Positions 36,301 through 45,660 of a DNA stretch of 64,000 nucleotides are shown one piece after another (positions within the stretch are counted from its first letter, which is position 1; the number at the start of each line of letters is the position of its first letter). Source of the DNA: Mycteria americana (Eukaryota > Chordata > Aves > Ciconiiformes > Ciconiidae); the NCBI RefSeq assembly GCF_035582795.1, contig NC_134366.1:173976362-174040361 (forward strand), in the 5' to 3' direction. Under the pieces are notes generated by a model that was not told the DNA's origin, ran no database searches, and was given only the letters and a program-made list of their open reading frames with translations. The position numbers and the translations under genes were made by a program.

Positions 36301-38962
36301 CCCAGAGCCAGGCAGCGGTGAAAAACCTCAACCCCTGTCGTCTCTCCTTGGGTGATGGGTGGTTTTTTTCCTGAAGGGGGGAATTAAGGAGCCAGCTCTG
36401 CCCACTGGAGCTTTCCGTTTCATTTGCTCCAGGATTATAGTGTGTAAACTGATGCCAGCTTACTGACTGTGCCGAGACCTCCTCCTGCCTTGCAGGAGCA
36501 GGGCAGTGCTGGGAGGATGTCCAGACCTAAGCTCTGGGCAGAGGGTTGGACCAGAGACCTCCTGAGGTCCTTCCCAACCCACACAAGACTGCTGCTGCTT
36601 CTCATAAAGCCAACATCCGACATGGGCTTTCAAGCACCTCTAGCCTTATAGTGCATAAATCTGCATTTTGGGGCATGCAGGCAGGGTAAGAGATCAGACA
36701 GGCTCAAAATCACATCCTTAAAGAAATGCAGAAGACGGGCTTTCTTGCTCTGCCTCCTCCCCATCAGTGGGTATTTTGCAAGGTTGCACGTCTCCAGGGA
36801 GTTGTTCTTGCACTGAAAGGTGCTTTCCATGTTTCTGCCTTACCCCAGGGACCCCTTTCAGTTTTCTCGGCCAAAAACAAGTGGTACCCAGCGCGGAGAG
36901 TCCATCTGATGAGAGGAGAGAACGGTTTTGGGTTCACACTGCGAGGAGACTCCCCCGTCCTCATTGCTGGTGTCATTCCAGGGGGCTGCGCTGCCGTGAG
37001 TACCCCAGGCTCTTTCTGTCCCTGTGGGGATGTTGGAAGTAAGGTGTCAAGGGTTGCCTCAAGGGGTACCAGATGGTTTTAGGACTTAACACTCAGTTCG
37101 TAAGTGCATTGGTGTGCTCAGGTGGAGACTTATCCCTGCCAGATCTCAGCCTGGTGCTTGTAGATGGGCATCATGAAAGAATTGAGATTTTTTTTTTTTT
37201 TTAGGAGACTCTAAGGAAAAAATGCAGAGCTTAGCTCAGTTTTTAACTGCTGGCAGCCTCATTTTGGCAAGCACCCAGCTGCCTTCTCCCCCATTTTGGG
37301 ATGTGACAGTGGATGGAACAAGATGGCAAGTCTGAAATGTGAGTTATCTCAGTGAAAACTCACTGTATGGGCTTTCTGATGTATCAGGGGCAACTTTGTT
37401 TTCCAGCAGAAGCTTGCTGGAGCATCCTGGTGGGATGCCCAAAAGGTCTCCCCCCTCCCTCAGCACTGTTCAGCATCAACCCTGCCATCCAAAGCCCAGC
37501 ATCTCTGTAACAGCCTGTTCCTTAGCAGCAGGATCACATCCCTTTTTGGGAGACTGAAATCTTCTTAAGGGCCATGTATAGTCCATATCTGGACCACAGT
37601 TGCGTCCCCTGGGCCACTAACGTTCATTGCACTCAGCTAGGGTGGGATTGACCTCCAGCTAGACACCGAAATGCGGGTGTCCCTGTGTGGACAAGCTTCT
37701 AAACCTCCATTGCAGCTGGTCCAACACGTCCTGGCTGGGTTGCTCCTAGCTCTAATGCTGTCCCCACAGCCCCAAGCTGGCACGTGCTTTCCTTAAAGCA
37801 TGTCAAGAGCCTTGTTGATGCCTTGATGGATGAAGGGTGTGCAAAGAACCTTGCTGAGCCTGCTCTGTTTTCTCAAGGATCAAGGCGTGCAGGCAATATT
37901 TTTTTTTTTTCCTGGAGACATGCAGCGTTTAACCTTTATCAAAGAGTTAGAGCTGGATGCACTTTTTGCAAGGCTGCAAAAAGTCACGGGACTGGGAGTT
38001 TATAGCGTGCTGGATGTCAAGCGTAGCCATTGCCGGCAGCTGCAAAAGAGGTCCTTAGTCTATAGAGCATCCCACTTTTGCATGCGTGCTGCAAAGCAGA
38101 TGTAAAATCTTTAGGATAATAAAGGCATCTTGTGCTGTAGGTGGAGGGTAGACCCCAATGCTCCCTGTGGCCCATGTCCCCACAGGATTGGGACCTGTGG
38201 GGTGGAAACCAAGCAGACTTTGTGCAGCAGCATTCATGAGCTCAAACATGCGCATCTTCTTTCTTCCCCCGCAGGAAGCCGGGCTGAAGGAAGGGGACTA
38301 CATCATCTCAGTGAACGGCAAGGACTGCAAGTGGTCTAAGCATGCCGAGGTGGTACAGCTGCTGAAGAGCACTGGAGAGGAGGGAGTGGAGATCAGTGTG
38401 ATAACCCTACAGGCCTCGGAGGGATCGAAAGCCGTAAGTCACGTCCCAAGCCTTAGGTGGGATACTGCAGGTCTTCGGGGGGAGAGACTGGCTGTGGTCT
38501 GCTTAAACAAGGCTCTGCACTGTCTCCAGCGTGGTAGGTTAGTTTGCAGCTGGCTTAGCAAGTGTGAAGCAGGATTTCCAGGGATGGAAAGCTTTGCTCT
38601 TTCAGTTAGCCTCAAGCCAGGCACTGAAGCAGGTGACTCCACGGGGGGCAGAGGTTCCCCAGTGTCCTGCTCTTGGGATGGAGGTGCAGGGCTGAAGCCA
38701 GGCACTGTATTTGCAGCCCGGGTGCTGCCCTGGCTTCATGCCCCTCTCCGCTCCACTTCCCAAACAGGCAGACAAGAAGGCAGCAGCGATGTCCTCGGGC
38801 AGTGGAATGCTGAAGAGCAACAAAGAGAACAGCCGAAAGAGCCTGATGAACAGCAAGAGCGCCAGCACGCTGCTGGTCTGGAGCAAGAAGAGCAAGCGGA
38901 GCAAGAAGAGCACTTACGGCATCCCCTTCACTGCAGTGGGAGACAACGAAGCCATGTACTGA
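9298..38962 (+). CDS. RHPN1: Rhophilin-1, complete spliced coding region (15 coding exons, 676 aa)
   Basis: Rhophilin-1 is a cytoplasmic scaffold that binds GTP-bound RhoA. Coding exons: 9298-9399, 19535-19650, 23657-23785, 27273-27348, 27742-27819, 28848-28972, 29302-29468, 30022-30209, 30380-30536, 32656-32775, 35033-35227, 35519-35595, 36849-36995, 38275-38433, 38768-38962. All introns are GT-AG, all phases match and no internal stop occurs. Residues about 35-116 form the HR1/REM coiled-coil Rho-binding domain, about 117-486 the BRO1 domain, about 524-606 a PDZ domain with carboxylate loop GFGF at 536-539, and the end is a Ser/Lys-rich tail. From memory, the text matches human rhophilin-1 more closely than rhophilin-2 (for example [20 protein letters not shown] and [13 protein letters not shown]), and human rhophilin-1 is about 670 residues. 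The start used is the ATG at 9298; an in-frame upstream ATG at 8368 is possible. The gene appears intact. Confidence 0.95.
11175..11192. repeat. Homopolymer C18 tract in RHPN1 intron 2
   Basis: Eighteen consecutive C, flanked by AT-rich sequence. Similar G tracts occur at 7764-7774 (after T12) and 8098-8108. Confidence 0.9.
16229..16630 (-). mobile_element. CR1 LINE fragment in RHPN1 intron 2
   Basis: The 3' end at 16229 (ATTCTATTCT in sense) is followed in reverse by the CR1 ORF2 C-terminus ([20 protein letters not shown]). It lies antisense to RHPN1. It is 5'-truncated and somewhat diverged from the copy at 2.7 kb. Confidence 0.9.
19535..19650 (+). CDS. RHPN1: RHPN1 exon 3, first half of HR1 domain
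   Basis: Encodes residues 35-72 plus two bases of Lys73. The text [20 protein letters not shown] is the basic first helix of the HR1/REM Rho-binding coiled coil and matches human rhophilin-1 closely. The acceptor is a tandem NAGNAG (cagcag), so a form with one extra Gln is possible. The donor is CAA|gtgagt at 19651. Confidence 0.95.
19651..23656 (+). other. RHPN1: RHPN1 intron 3
   Basis: About 4 kb. Holds poly-T/poly-A runs near 20900 and 21265-21290, AT-rich sequence around 22070-22140 and the CR1 fragment next to exon 4. No exon-like stretch was found. Confidence 0.85.
23111..23500 (+). mobile_element. CR1 LINE fragment in RHPN1 intron 3
   Basis: Begins abruptly at the ggctgagagagttgg segment and ends with attctatgatc at about 23500, only about 156 bp before exon 4. 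Same orientation as RHPN1. The ORF2 C-terminus is recognisable ([20 protein letters not shown]). Confidence 0.93.
23657..23785 (+). CDS. RHPN1: RHPN1 exon 4, second half of HR1 domain
   Basis: Encodes residues 74-115 plus split codons at each end. [20 protein letters not shown] is nearly identical to human rhophilin-1 and forms the second HR1 helix. The exon is 129 bp with phase 2 on both sides, so its loss would keep the frame. The acceptor is tgtcttgcag and the donor GACAG|gtacac. CR1 copies lie on both sides in the introns. Confidence 0.96.
23786..27272 (+). other. RHPN1: RHPN1 intron 4
   Basis: About 3.5 kb, with the 0.9-kb CR1 copy. The rest is unique and featureless to my reading. Confidence 0.85.
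24655..25558 (+). mobile_element. CR1 LINE, about 0.9-kb copy in RHPN1 intron 4
   Basis: The longest CR1 copy here. It contains the reverse transcriptase C-terminal region starting near [13 protein letters not shown] and a 3' end at gattctgtg. In-frame stops (for example GCCATTTAG near 24717 and GAGCTAGCAG near 24910) show it is dead. Its last 400 bp are similar to the copy at 23.1 kb, in the same orientation on the other side of exon 4. Confidence 0.92.
27273..27348 (+). CDS. RHPN1: RHPN1 exon 5, start of BRO1 domain
   Basis: Encodes the split Ser116 and residues 117-141. [16 protein letters not shown] is the characteristic opening of the rhophilin BRO1 domain. The acceptor is gtcttcttccag, the donor CTGAAG|gtgagc, leaving phase 0. 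Confidence 0.96.
27742..27819 (+). CDS. RHPN1: RHPN1 exon 6, BRO1 domain
   Basis: Encodes residues 142-167 ([11 protein letters not shown]...ELRQ), phase 0 on both sides. This is the early helical part of BRO1 and aligns without gaps to human rhophilin-1. The acceptor is ttccccatccag and the donor CGGCAG|gtcagt. Confidence 0.95.
28848..28972 (+). CDS. RHPN1: RHPN1 exon 7, BRO1 domain
   Basis: Encodes residues 168-208 and two bases of Trp209. [15 protein letters not shown] is almost unchanged from human rhophilin-1. The donor is CACTG|gttggt at 28973, less typical than its neighbours but required by the next exon, which supplies the last base of Trp. Confidence 0.95.
29302..29468 (+). CDS. 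RHPN1: RHPN1 exon 8, BRO1 core
   Basis: Encodes Trp209 to the first base of Gly265. The stretch [20 protein letters not shown] followed by [16 protein letters not shown] is the most conserved BRO1 core and the clearest single proof of gene identity. The acceptor is cccttccccag and the donor GCAGCCG|gtatgt. Confidence 0.97.
30022..30209 (+). CDS. RHPN1: RHPN1 exon 9, BRO1 domain
   Basis: Encodes residues 265-327 ([20 protein letters not shown] through LAQEAAR). The match with human continues at AQxQECVFE. The acceptor is ccctcatacag and the donor GCAAGG|gtgagc, leaving phase 0. Confidence 0.95.
30380..30536 (+). CDS. RHPN1: RHPN1 exon 10, BRO1 domain
   Basis: Encodes residues 328-379 and the first base of Val380. 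Recognisable text includes [20 protein letters not shown], equivalent to human HVKAEYFRSLAHYHVAMAL. The acceptor is gacaccccacag and the donor GCCCCG|gtgagt. Confidence 0.95.
32656..32775 (+). CDS. RHPN1: RHPN1 exon 11, variable insert of BRO1 region
   Basis: Encodes Val380 to the first base of Gly420. The first part ([13 protein letters not shown]) is poorly conserved, and the exon ends in DPEERRKLG, matching human ELEERRQLG. The acceptor is tttttttcacacag and the donor AAGCTGG|gtaagt. Confidence 0.93.
34264..34296. repeat. (TG)n(TA)n microsatellite in RHPN1 intron 11
   Basis: A tgtgtgtgtg run passes directly into tatatatata. Confidence 0.85.
34500..34815 (+). mobile_element. Old, degraded CR1 fragment in RHPN1 intron 11
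   Basis: Reads like a decayed CR1 3' region: a segment with aggatggagc, then a stretch like gattgaggttaagcgttagg, and an end resembling the CR1 tail (ttcaaggtcccttcccagcc). Much more diverged than the other copies, with unsure boundaries. Confidence 0.5.
35033..35227 (+). CDS. RHPN1: RHPN1 exon 12, end of BRO1 domain
   Basis: Encodes residues 420-484 and the first base of Pro485, including [16 protein letters not shown] and [13 protein letters not shown], both close to the human protein. The acceptor ctcccttgcag follows a CpG-rich stretch, and the donor is ATTCACC|gtaagt. Confidence 0.95.
35519..35595 (+). CDS. RHPN1: RHPN1 exon 13, BRO1-PDZ linker
   Basis: Encodes residues 485-510 ([19 protein letters not shown] then TDLFHRL). 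Human has PKTHQKPEARMP...DIFHRL. The acceptor is ccttaccaccag and the donor AGGCTG|gtatgt, leaving phase 0. Confidence 0.93.
36530..36590 (+). mobile_element. Short CR1 3' relic in RHPN1 intron 13
   Basis: The text gggttggaccagagacctcc followed by tgaggtccttcccaaccc is the CR1 3'-terminal region with changes. Only about 60 bp are recognisable. Confidence 0.45.
36849..36995 (+). CDS. RHPN1: RHPN1 exon 14, first half of PDZ domain
   Basis: Encodes residues 511-559. [12 protein letters not shown] leads into the PDZ domain, whose peptide-binding loop reads GFGF at 536-539, followed by [16 protein letters not shown], close to human rhophilin-1. The acceptor is tgccttaccccag and the donor GCTGCC|gtgagt, phase 0. 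Confidence 0.96.
36996..38274 (+). other. RHPN1: RHPN1 intron 14, splitting the PDZ domain
   Basis: The intron separates the carboxylate-binding loop (exon 14) from the rest of the PDZ fold (exon 15). It contains T-rich runs at 37187 and 37901 and no recognised repeat. Confidence 0.8.
38275..38433 (+). CDS. RHPN1: RHPN1 exon 15, second half of PDZ domain
   Basis: Encodes residues 560-612. [19 protein letters not shown] is a standard PDZ strand with the GDxI motif, followed by the helix HAEVVQLLK. The acceptor is cttcccccgcag and the donor AAAGCC|gtaagt, phase 0. Confidence 0.96.
38768..38962 (+). CDS. RHPN1: RHPN1 exon 16, C-terminal tail and stop
   Basis: Encodes residues 613-676 and the TGA at 38960. 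The tail is rich in Ser, Lys and Asn, includes the basic run [11 protein letters not shown], and ends EAMY. It contains KSASTL, which I remember from the rhophilin-2 tail and not from human rhophilin-1. The acceptor is cttcccaaacag. The frame is fixed by exon 15. Confidence 0.9.
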   Translation, partial: ADKKAAAMSSGSGMLKSNKENSRKSLMNSKSASTLLVWSKKSKRSKKSTYGIPFTAVGDNEAMY

Positions 38963-39337
38963 AGCGGCCACCGGGCTAGGTCATGTCCCATGAGCTCCGG
39001 GGCTGGCTGCCTGTCAACCCTCGCAAGTACCGGTGGCCTGTCCGGGCTGTGCTGGTGTCGGTGCTGCAAGGACCCCCCCCGCCCCGGGGACATGCCGCTG
39101 GTCGGATCCTCTCCGAAGAGGCGAGCGATGCACAGCACCGGACTCCTCCATCTTCCAGCTCCTGCGTTTAAACGATCCTCAGCTAAACAATATGGGGAAA
39201 CACTGATTTTTTTTCTTAAGTTTTAATTTTTTTTTTAATGCTTTTAAGGGGTCGGGGGGAGCTGTGCTTCGGTATAAAGCAGGGACTGGTTTGTGTCTTC
39301 TGCTCAGCGCGAGAAGCAGCCAAACCAAGCCCCAGCC

Positions 39338-39343
39338 ATTAAA
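39338..39343 (+). terminator. Possible proximal polyadenylation signal (ATTAAA)
   Basis: A single ATTAAA hexamer about 375 bases after the stop codon. The downstream element is weak. Its use would give a short 3' UTR. Confidence 0.3.
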
Positions 39344-40833
39344 GCAAAAGCTGTAACCTTCTTTAGCGTCTCCTAGGCTTTCTCTACGAGGTAGAAGACA
39401 GCACTGCTGCCACTGCTCGCCGAGAGCTGCTGGCAGGGCTGGATCGTTCAGCAGCTCCAGCTGGAGGTCACCTTCAACTCCCCTTTTTTGGGAGAGGGGA
39501 TAGTGTGGGCACCGATGACTGGTGGTGATCCCATCGTGGGGTCCGACGCAGACCTGCCCAAGCAGCACTGGGCTGTGCATCTCTGTCGTGGTACCAGTTA
39601 GGGATGTGCCAGTGAAATAGGTTGAAGTTAGGACGGGTTTGACCCTGGTTTTTTAGTGCTTTTTGGGGTTTTTTTGTTTTGTTTTTTTTAATGGACATGT
39701 AGGTTGGCCCAGCAAATACAGCCCAGCTGCACAGCCTGCTTCTTTGGAAGAAAAGGGAAAGACTTAAAATGCATTTCTTGTCTCACTTTTTTTAATCAGT
39801 AGAGGTGGATTGCCCTAAATATGTGACTAGATTAATAGCTAAGAGCCTTGGGTTTTTTTCTTGGTATGAGATTAAAATTCCAGGAAGATAGCTTCTCCAG
39901 ATTATTAAACTACTAAATTTGTGCTAGTATTGGATCTTGCACACGTTGCTAATACCCTAACACTGTGCTGTCAGCATTCGTACCAGAGCTGGGCTGATGG
40001 ATACATACATCTTGGTAATTGTACTGGAAATGCTGGGAGACTCCGAATACGCGCTTAGATATATTGGCAAAATTTTCTCAATCCCATTTCTGCCTTGTGC
40101 ATTATTTTTCTGAAGGATAAAGAGCTGTCTGGTCTTCAGTGCTTGGATGATCTTGGTAGGTATAAAATACCCTTCAGAGATGCAATTGTATTTTTGTACT
40201 TTTTAAGTCGTGACAAATTTGTAGCGGTAGCTTAATGAAGTGAATGTGCGCTGGCAGCAGGATATCGTCGTGAGAGCATCCCCCCGGCATCATACCATGA
40301 CTTCTCCTAGGTTGCTCAGTGCCCACATGCCAAGCTTTTGGCCCTGGTTTTATTTAAGGAGAACTAAAGGAGGGCTTCTAGCTCTGCATTTTTGACTAAG
40401 AGGCCTCTCCATAGACGGAGACATCATCAGACCGGATTACAGATCCGGCTGCCACCATGAGGCCATCTGGTGCAGTCCGCTTTCCTACGTAATCTTGCCA
40501 GCTGCTTGGTGCGGGAGTGGTAAGGAAGGGGGTAGGTTCACAGAAGAGGCCACCTTGCTGTTAAAGCAGCCCGGCAGCATCTTCCCCCGATCCTAAATGT
40601 GTTGCCAACACGGATGTCTCTGAGCTGGAGATGTATTAATTTAGAAGAAGCATGCACAAGCGGCGAGCCTGCGCATCGCGTTTCCACCCGCACCACCCAA
40701 CTCCTCCATTGGCATTGGCAGAGGGGTTGCGTTTTGTGCCAGTTGGATAATTTCCCTAACACCAGTGGTTTTGTTTTGGTTTTTTTTTGGTTTTGTTTTT
40801 TTTAATTTGTACATGGACTCTCACCTTTTATGG

Positions 40834-40862
40834 ATTAAAAAGCACTGATTTGAAAACACTTT
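40834..40862 (+). terminator. Probable distal polyadenylation signal of RHPN1
   Basis: ATTAAA at 40834-40839 lies in an AT-rich stretch. A GT-rich region (ttgtagcgtgcatctcttgtg region) follows about 20 bases later, the usual order of signal, cleavage site and downstream element. No AATAAA was seen between the stop codon and here. Confidence 0.5.
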
Positions 40863-41635
40863 GTAGCGTGCATCTCTTGTGAATCACAGGTGGACTGGGT
40901 ATACCAGCCATGGAGGGGAACAAGCCCTGGATTGGACTTGCAAATGGGTTGTTTTTGGGTCATTTTTACCTAAATCTGGAGCTGTTGAAGTTAGGAGAGA
41001 TCATTTGGCTCCTGTACAGCCTGATCCAAGACAAACTGAGCTCTTAAGCATCCAGATCAGCCCAACAGCCCTTGGTGTGCCATCATCTCCAGTGTGGTGT
41101 AATGGGAGCTGGTGGCGTTGTCGCATTTCATGGAAGTAACATGAGAGGTGGGGAGTGGGGCTCAGGCTGGACCCTGGGGGAGCTTTTCTCCTGGAAAAAA
41201 AGAAAACTGTTCAAGAAATTCATCTTTGCTTCATGCAGTATGTTTTGATCTGCTGGTTTGGGGTTTCCAAAAAGGGTTTCCAAGCCCCTTGTTTTCAGAA
41301 GAGCACACCAATGAGAACAAAGGTATCGCTCCTGCTGGAGGAGCTCACTGGTAGCTGGTAAACAGCAAAGCCTTGACATGGGACTCTCCCTCACCCCATT
41401 TTCACTTGGGGGTCTGTGTTTCACTGGACCTCACCTCCCTTCCATCCTCGGAGGAAGACCAAGGGTCCTGGCAGCCAGATGAGCCCTTTGCTCAGGGAGT
41501 GTGCACCCCATTGTACCCCAGGGCACCCCACAGGAGGTTAAAGGACAGAGTAACTCCTCCTCAGAGACACAGAGATGGGTTTAAACCCCCTTAGATGAGA
41601 ATGAACCAGGGTCAGTGCTTTCAACAGTGGGTTAA

Positions 41636-41646
41636 TATATAAAAGG
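41636..41646 (+). promoter_or_regulatory. Strong TATA-box match without a visible gene
   Basis: TATATAAAAGG, a close TATA consensus, followed by ggtggggagcc. The next few hundred bases show no convincing coding exon, so any transcript would be non-coding. Confidence 0.2.
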
Positions 41647-42229
41647 GTGGTGGGGAGCCTCTCTTTCTCCCATCTGCCAAGCCAGGATTAAAGTGGCATC
41701 TGACTTTCTTTGACATATTTTTGTAATTTAAGGTGTTTCCCCTTTCATCAGACCTCCTCTAACCAGCACCAACCTTAAAGCCCTACCAACTTTTTTAAGC
41801 CACCCACAGGAAGTTCTGTTGCAGTAGATCCCTTTCCCACCTATGTTGGGTGGATGTGGGAAAGTTGTGACTCCGTACTTGAGATCGCCTTCCCCCTCTG
41901 ATGACATGTTTTCAGAGGAGATGTGCGCTCCATCAGCAAGACCCTGGTGCTCCCTCCCTCTTTGCTCTGTCCCTCTGGAGAGGAGCTCGAGGTGGGCTCG
42001 AGCTGAGCCTGTGCACAATGCTCCTCGGTCCCGCTGTCCTGGGCTGGGACCAGTTAATGCAACTCTTAGGAGCATCTTATGACCAGAAAGGAGGTGCAAA
42101 GAGGGTTTATTTTTATCCCTTGTTGATTTCTAGGGCCCTTGAGACAGAAAATGGTGGTGCCCACCATCCTGGAAACCCCACCAGGCAGAGCGCAGCAAAC
42201 CCACGGGGGTTCAGCCGAGTTTCCTGCCT

Positions 42230-42500
42230 TTCAGGTTGAATTTTCCTCCTCTCGGAGCTACACGCTCAATAATAAAAAATCTCCCAACCCATACATCAGC
42301 CCTTCCAGCGTGGTGGGAAGGTGTTTTGATTTTCCCCTCCATTAAGTACACAATGGCTCTCTTAATAGAAGGTACCTGCGGTGTTGGGAGCCACGGCCGT
42401 GCGCCTGCCTCCTCGCTTCATGGCTCGTTGGCACCGTAACCCATAATGGCTCCTCTGGAGCTGTCGCCGGCTACAAATTAATGTTCCTGCCTGTCCCTGG
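42230..42500. other. Block resembling conserved non-coding DNA after RHPN1
   Basis: Mixed sequence with ctcaataataaaaaatctcc, cattaagtacacaatggctc and ggctacaaattaatgttcct, between GC-rich simple sequence. No frame or repeat explains it. Confidence 0.25.
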
Positions 42501-44524
42501 GGACAACAGAAGGAAATCAGCTACTGGGCTGATGGCCCCCAGCTCTGGTGTGGTTTGGTGCTGGGACTCTGCACCTGTGCAAGGTGCTCGCTACACTGAA
42601 TTTGCAATTTGTTAGTGGGATCGGGCCCTTCAGCAGGACCTGGTGCTGCTTTCAAACAGTCCTGGGCCAAGAGCAGATCAGTGGGGTCATCTCGGGAGAA
42701 AGATGGGGCAGAGCAGGCTTTCTCCTGCTCCCAGGAAGGCGAGCGATGCTCTGCCCGCTTGGTCCCTTGCCCAGCATTCACTCCATACCATGGAAGGTGT
42801 CATCCTCAGCCCCACATCCCACCTTGGCCCTTCCAAGCACTCATGTGCTTGGTGCAGAGCAGGGTGCCCATTGCCACCCTCCTTTCCAGCCTGAGCCCAC
42901 TGGAGGGCAGCAGCACCCTGTCCAATGCACCCGCTCCTCGCAGCACTGGCACCCCACATCTGCCCAGTGAGGCTGGCACCCCTAGACTCACACTGCCACC
43001 CAAGGGTGACCAGAGGTGTCCCTGGGCTACTTTGGAGACCAGTGCATTGCAAAGCATGGCATAAAAAGCTGTTTTAAACCATCTATACTGTGCGAGGTCC
43101 TTATGGGGGAAGTGTGCAAGAAATAAAACCAAGCATTGCAGTGCAGCATCCTGTGGGGTAGAGCACCCTCAGCTTGTAGCAAGCTCCATCCACCCCATAA
43201 AGAAAGGGGTGAAATTTTGCTGGGAGCACTGGGAGCACCAATCTTGCTCCTGCAAGTTGGCCCTCGGGTCCCATTGGGGCTGCAATGGGGGGCTTGTTCC
43301 CCTGGGCTGATCCTAAAAGCTTTGCCAAGGCGCTCTCTGAGATTTACAAGGTCCCCTCTTGGTCCTGGCTCCTCAGCAGCTCCTCAGCATGGCCTTGCAT
43401 GGCAGCAAACAGCGCTGGGAGGCTCATCAGACATGAGGCCACAACAGAGGGGCTGTGCCGGAGGGGCGTGAAGCCACCAGGGCAGCAGAGCCGGGTGGGC
43501 CAAGGCTGGGCTTCAGGTCAAGGCATTAGGGGCTGCAGGGCAGAGACCAGCAGGTTCAGGAGCTGGTTGGGATGTGAGCTGGCAGCATTGCACTAGAGGG
43601 CAGAGTCGGTACACGCTGAATCCTGTTCTCCACTGCCCGGCCAGCCCTTTGTCACCCCAAGCCACCCCAGCACAGGGCAGGATGGTGTTCGAGTCCCTAA
43701 TTGTCACATAACCCCATGCATGTAGTGCCACGCACATGACGGTGCAAACCAGTCTACGTGCTCACACCCAAGTCACCTCTCACTCTAGCAATTGCCGCGA
43801 TGCCGCCCAACAGCAAGTCTTCTTGCATCTGCCCAGTGGGCAAAGTGCTGCTGGGAGAGGAGGGAAGGTGAGCTGCCACGAGCAGGGACCTGCCAGGCAC
43901 CTGCCTGTCCCCCCGAGCCCGTCATCCTCAGCTGCTTCCAACCAGGGACAAAAGCAGCGGCTGGGGATACCTCTCCATCCCCATGTGGTCCTTGGGGAGT
44001 GCTCAGCCACCTTCCCATGCATGGGAGCAAGCGTCTCCTGTGTGGGAGTGGGTTAGACCTGGCTCAAGGTGGACCTGGTTTGGCAGTGGGGCAGGGGTGG
44101 AAAGGAAACCTCCTTCGCTCCCTTGTGCCCTGTTTTCTGTGGGACATGAGTGTTTCTGAAGGGTCTGTGCTCTGTAGTCCAAAGGAGGATGGGGGAGGAT
44201 GCTGGTCCTCTAGTGGATTCATCTGCAGAGCTTGTCCTGAGACATTATGGGTCACCTTTTCTAAGCTACTAGCTTTCACACAGCCCCGCCTTCCTTATTT
44301 TAATCTGCACAATTTTTTACAAAGCTGCCCCGCTTCGGGATTTGCATCCTCATATGAGGAGCTGCCTCTGACGGTCTCTTTGCAATAGCAGCAACGAAAG
44401 ATGGGCAAGTTTCCACTGCAGCACAGGCTCCACTGGCATAGGAGACTGAGGCCAGACCAGGGATGTAGGACTTTTACAGGCTGCAGGATGAACTGGGAGG
44501 CCAGTCTGGGTCTACACCAAGCAA

Positions 44525-44945
44525 TGAGGTCAAGATGGCCATGCTATGGGGCAAGGAGGTCATGTTGTGATGAAGAAAGGTCATGTTATAGAGCAAGGTG
44601 GACATGCTATGGGGCAAGGAGGTCATGTTGTCATGAAGGAGGGTCATGTTATAGAGCAAGGTGGACATGCTACAGGGCAAGGAGGTCATGCTGTGATGAA
44701 GGAGGGTTGCGATAAAGGAGGGTGGAGCAAAAAGATCACGCTAGGAGGCAAGTGTGTCATGCTATGGAGCAAGGGGACCATGCTGTTGGGCAAGGACGTC
44801 ATGCTATAGCATAAGGGGGTCAAGCTATTGAGCAAGAGGGTCATGCTATAGAGCAAGGTAGACATGCTACAGGGCAAGACGGTCATGCTATGGGGCAATG
44901 GGGGTCATGCTATGGAGCAAGGGGGTCATGCTGTGGGGAAAGGGG
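44525..44945. repeat. 21-bp minisatellite with 63-bp higher-order period
   Basis: About 19-20 units of the type ATGCTATGGGGCAAGGAGGTC. Units alternate between gagcaag, gggcaag and gatgaag variants, so the first part repeats as sets of three (63 bp). Because 21 is a multiple of three, several frames stay open, giving heptad-like peptides (HVIEQGG on +). No start context or splice signals suggest a gene. Confidence 0.9.
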
Positions 44946-45419
44946 GCTTTCAGGGTCCTGGTAGTCAGTGGGGATCCCTCATGGCTCAGAGCAAGCTTAG
45001 CTGGTGTGACCTTGCTCCTCATGGCTGGATGCAGCGGCTGGGCCGGGCAGGGATGCGCCCTTGCATTGAGCCAAGCCAGCAGCCTGCATGACCCTCCAGG
45101 AGCTGTGGGTCCTGCTCAACTCCTGGGGACCAGGGGCAAATAAACTCTGCAGTGTAGGGAGGGGCCCTTCTCTGCAGCACCCAAGGGCAATAAATGCAAA
45201 GCAGTGCTGTGGGGTGCATCTCCCTGCTCTGCCTTTTCCCTCTTTCTCTCCTGCCATGGAGGGACTCCTTGCCATGCCCCCAGACTCTCCCAACAAGCTC
45301 ATCCTATTTTTTTCCCATCTTGGGAGCAGTCGCCCTCTTTTTCCCTGCACTCACAAAGGTCCTCCTTCGCCAGGGCCCGGTCTTTAATGGGAAGGACAGA
45401 ACTGAGCCGTTCAGAAATG

Positions 45420-45660
45420 GCTCCTGAATCTTTAATAAAGCAAACATTGCCTGGGCCATAAACATATGATGACAGCAACAGAGGCTCTCAAGCTTATTGC
45501 CTGGCTGCTAGTTCTTTACTTAACTCTGCCATAATGGCTTTAATAGCCCGGGAGGGAGCTGAGGTGAAAGTCCTATTAAAAAATGTATTTCCGAATTTAA
45601 TTGAGGCTCCATCTGTGGGGAAAGAGAGAGGAGAGGTCGCTCCACAAGAGAGCTATGAAA
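45420..45660. other. Block resembling conserved non-coding DNA
   Basis: Contains ctttaataaagcaaacattg, aacatatgatgacagcaaca, cataatggctttaatagccc and gaatttaattgaggctccat. TAAT sites recur. It stands between two minisatellite areas. Confidence 0.25.

Larger units (their letters stand above)
38963..40862 (+). other. RHPN1: RHPN1 3' untranslated region (inferred)
   Basis: About 1.9 kb between the stop codon and a probable poly(A) site. It starts GC-rich and becomes AT-rich. A proximal ATTAAA stands at 39338 and a distal ATTAAA at 40834. No other reading frame of note is present. The end is an inference from the distal signal. Confidence 0.6.

Noticed and set aside
38158..38979. 273-codon plus-strand open frame across exons 15 and 16
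   Set aside because: It reads through the intron in the PDZ frame and then leaves the frame of the real last exon. The splice sites and family match support two separate exons.
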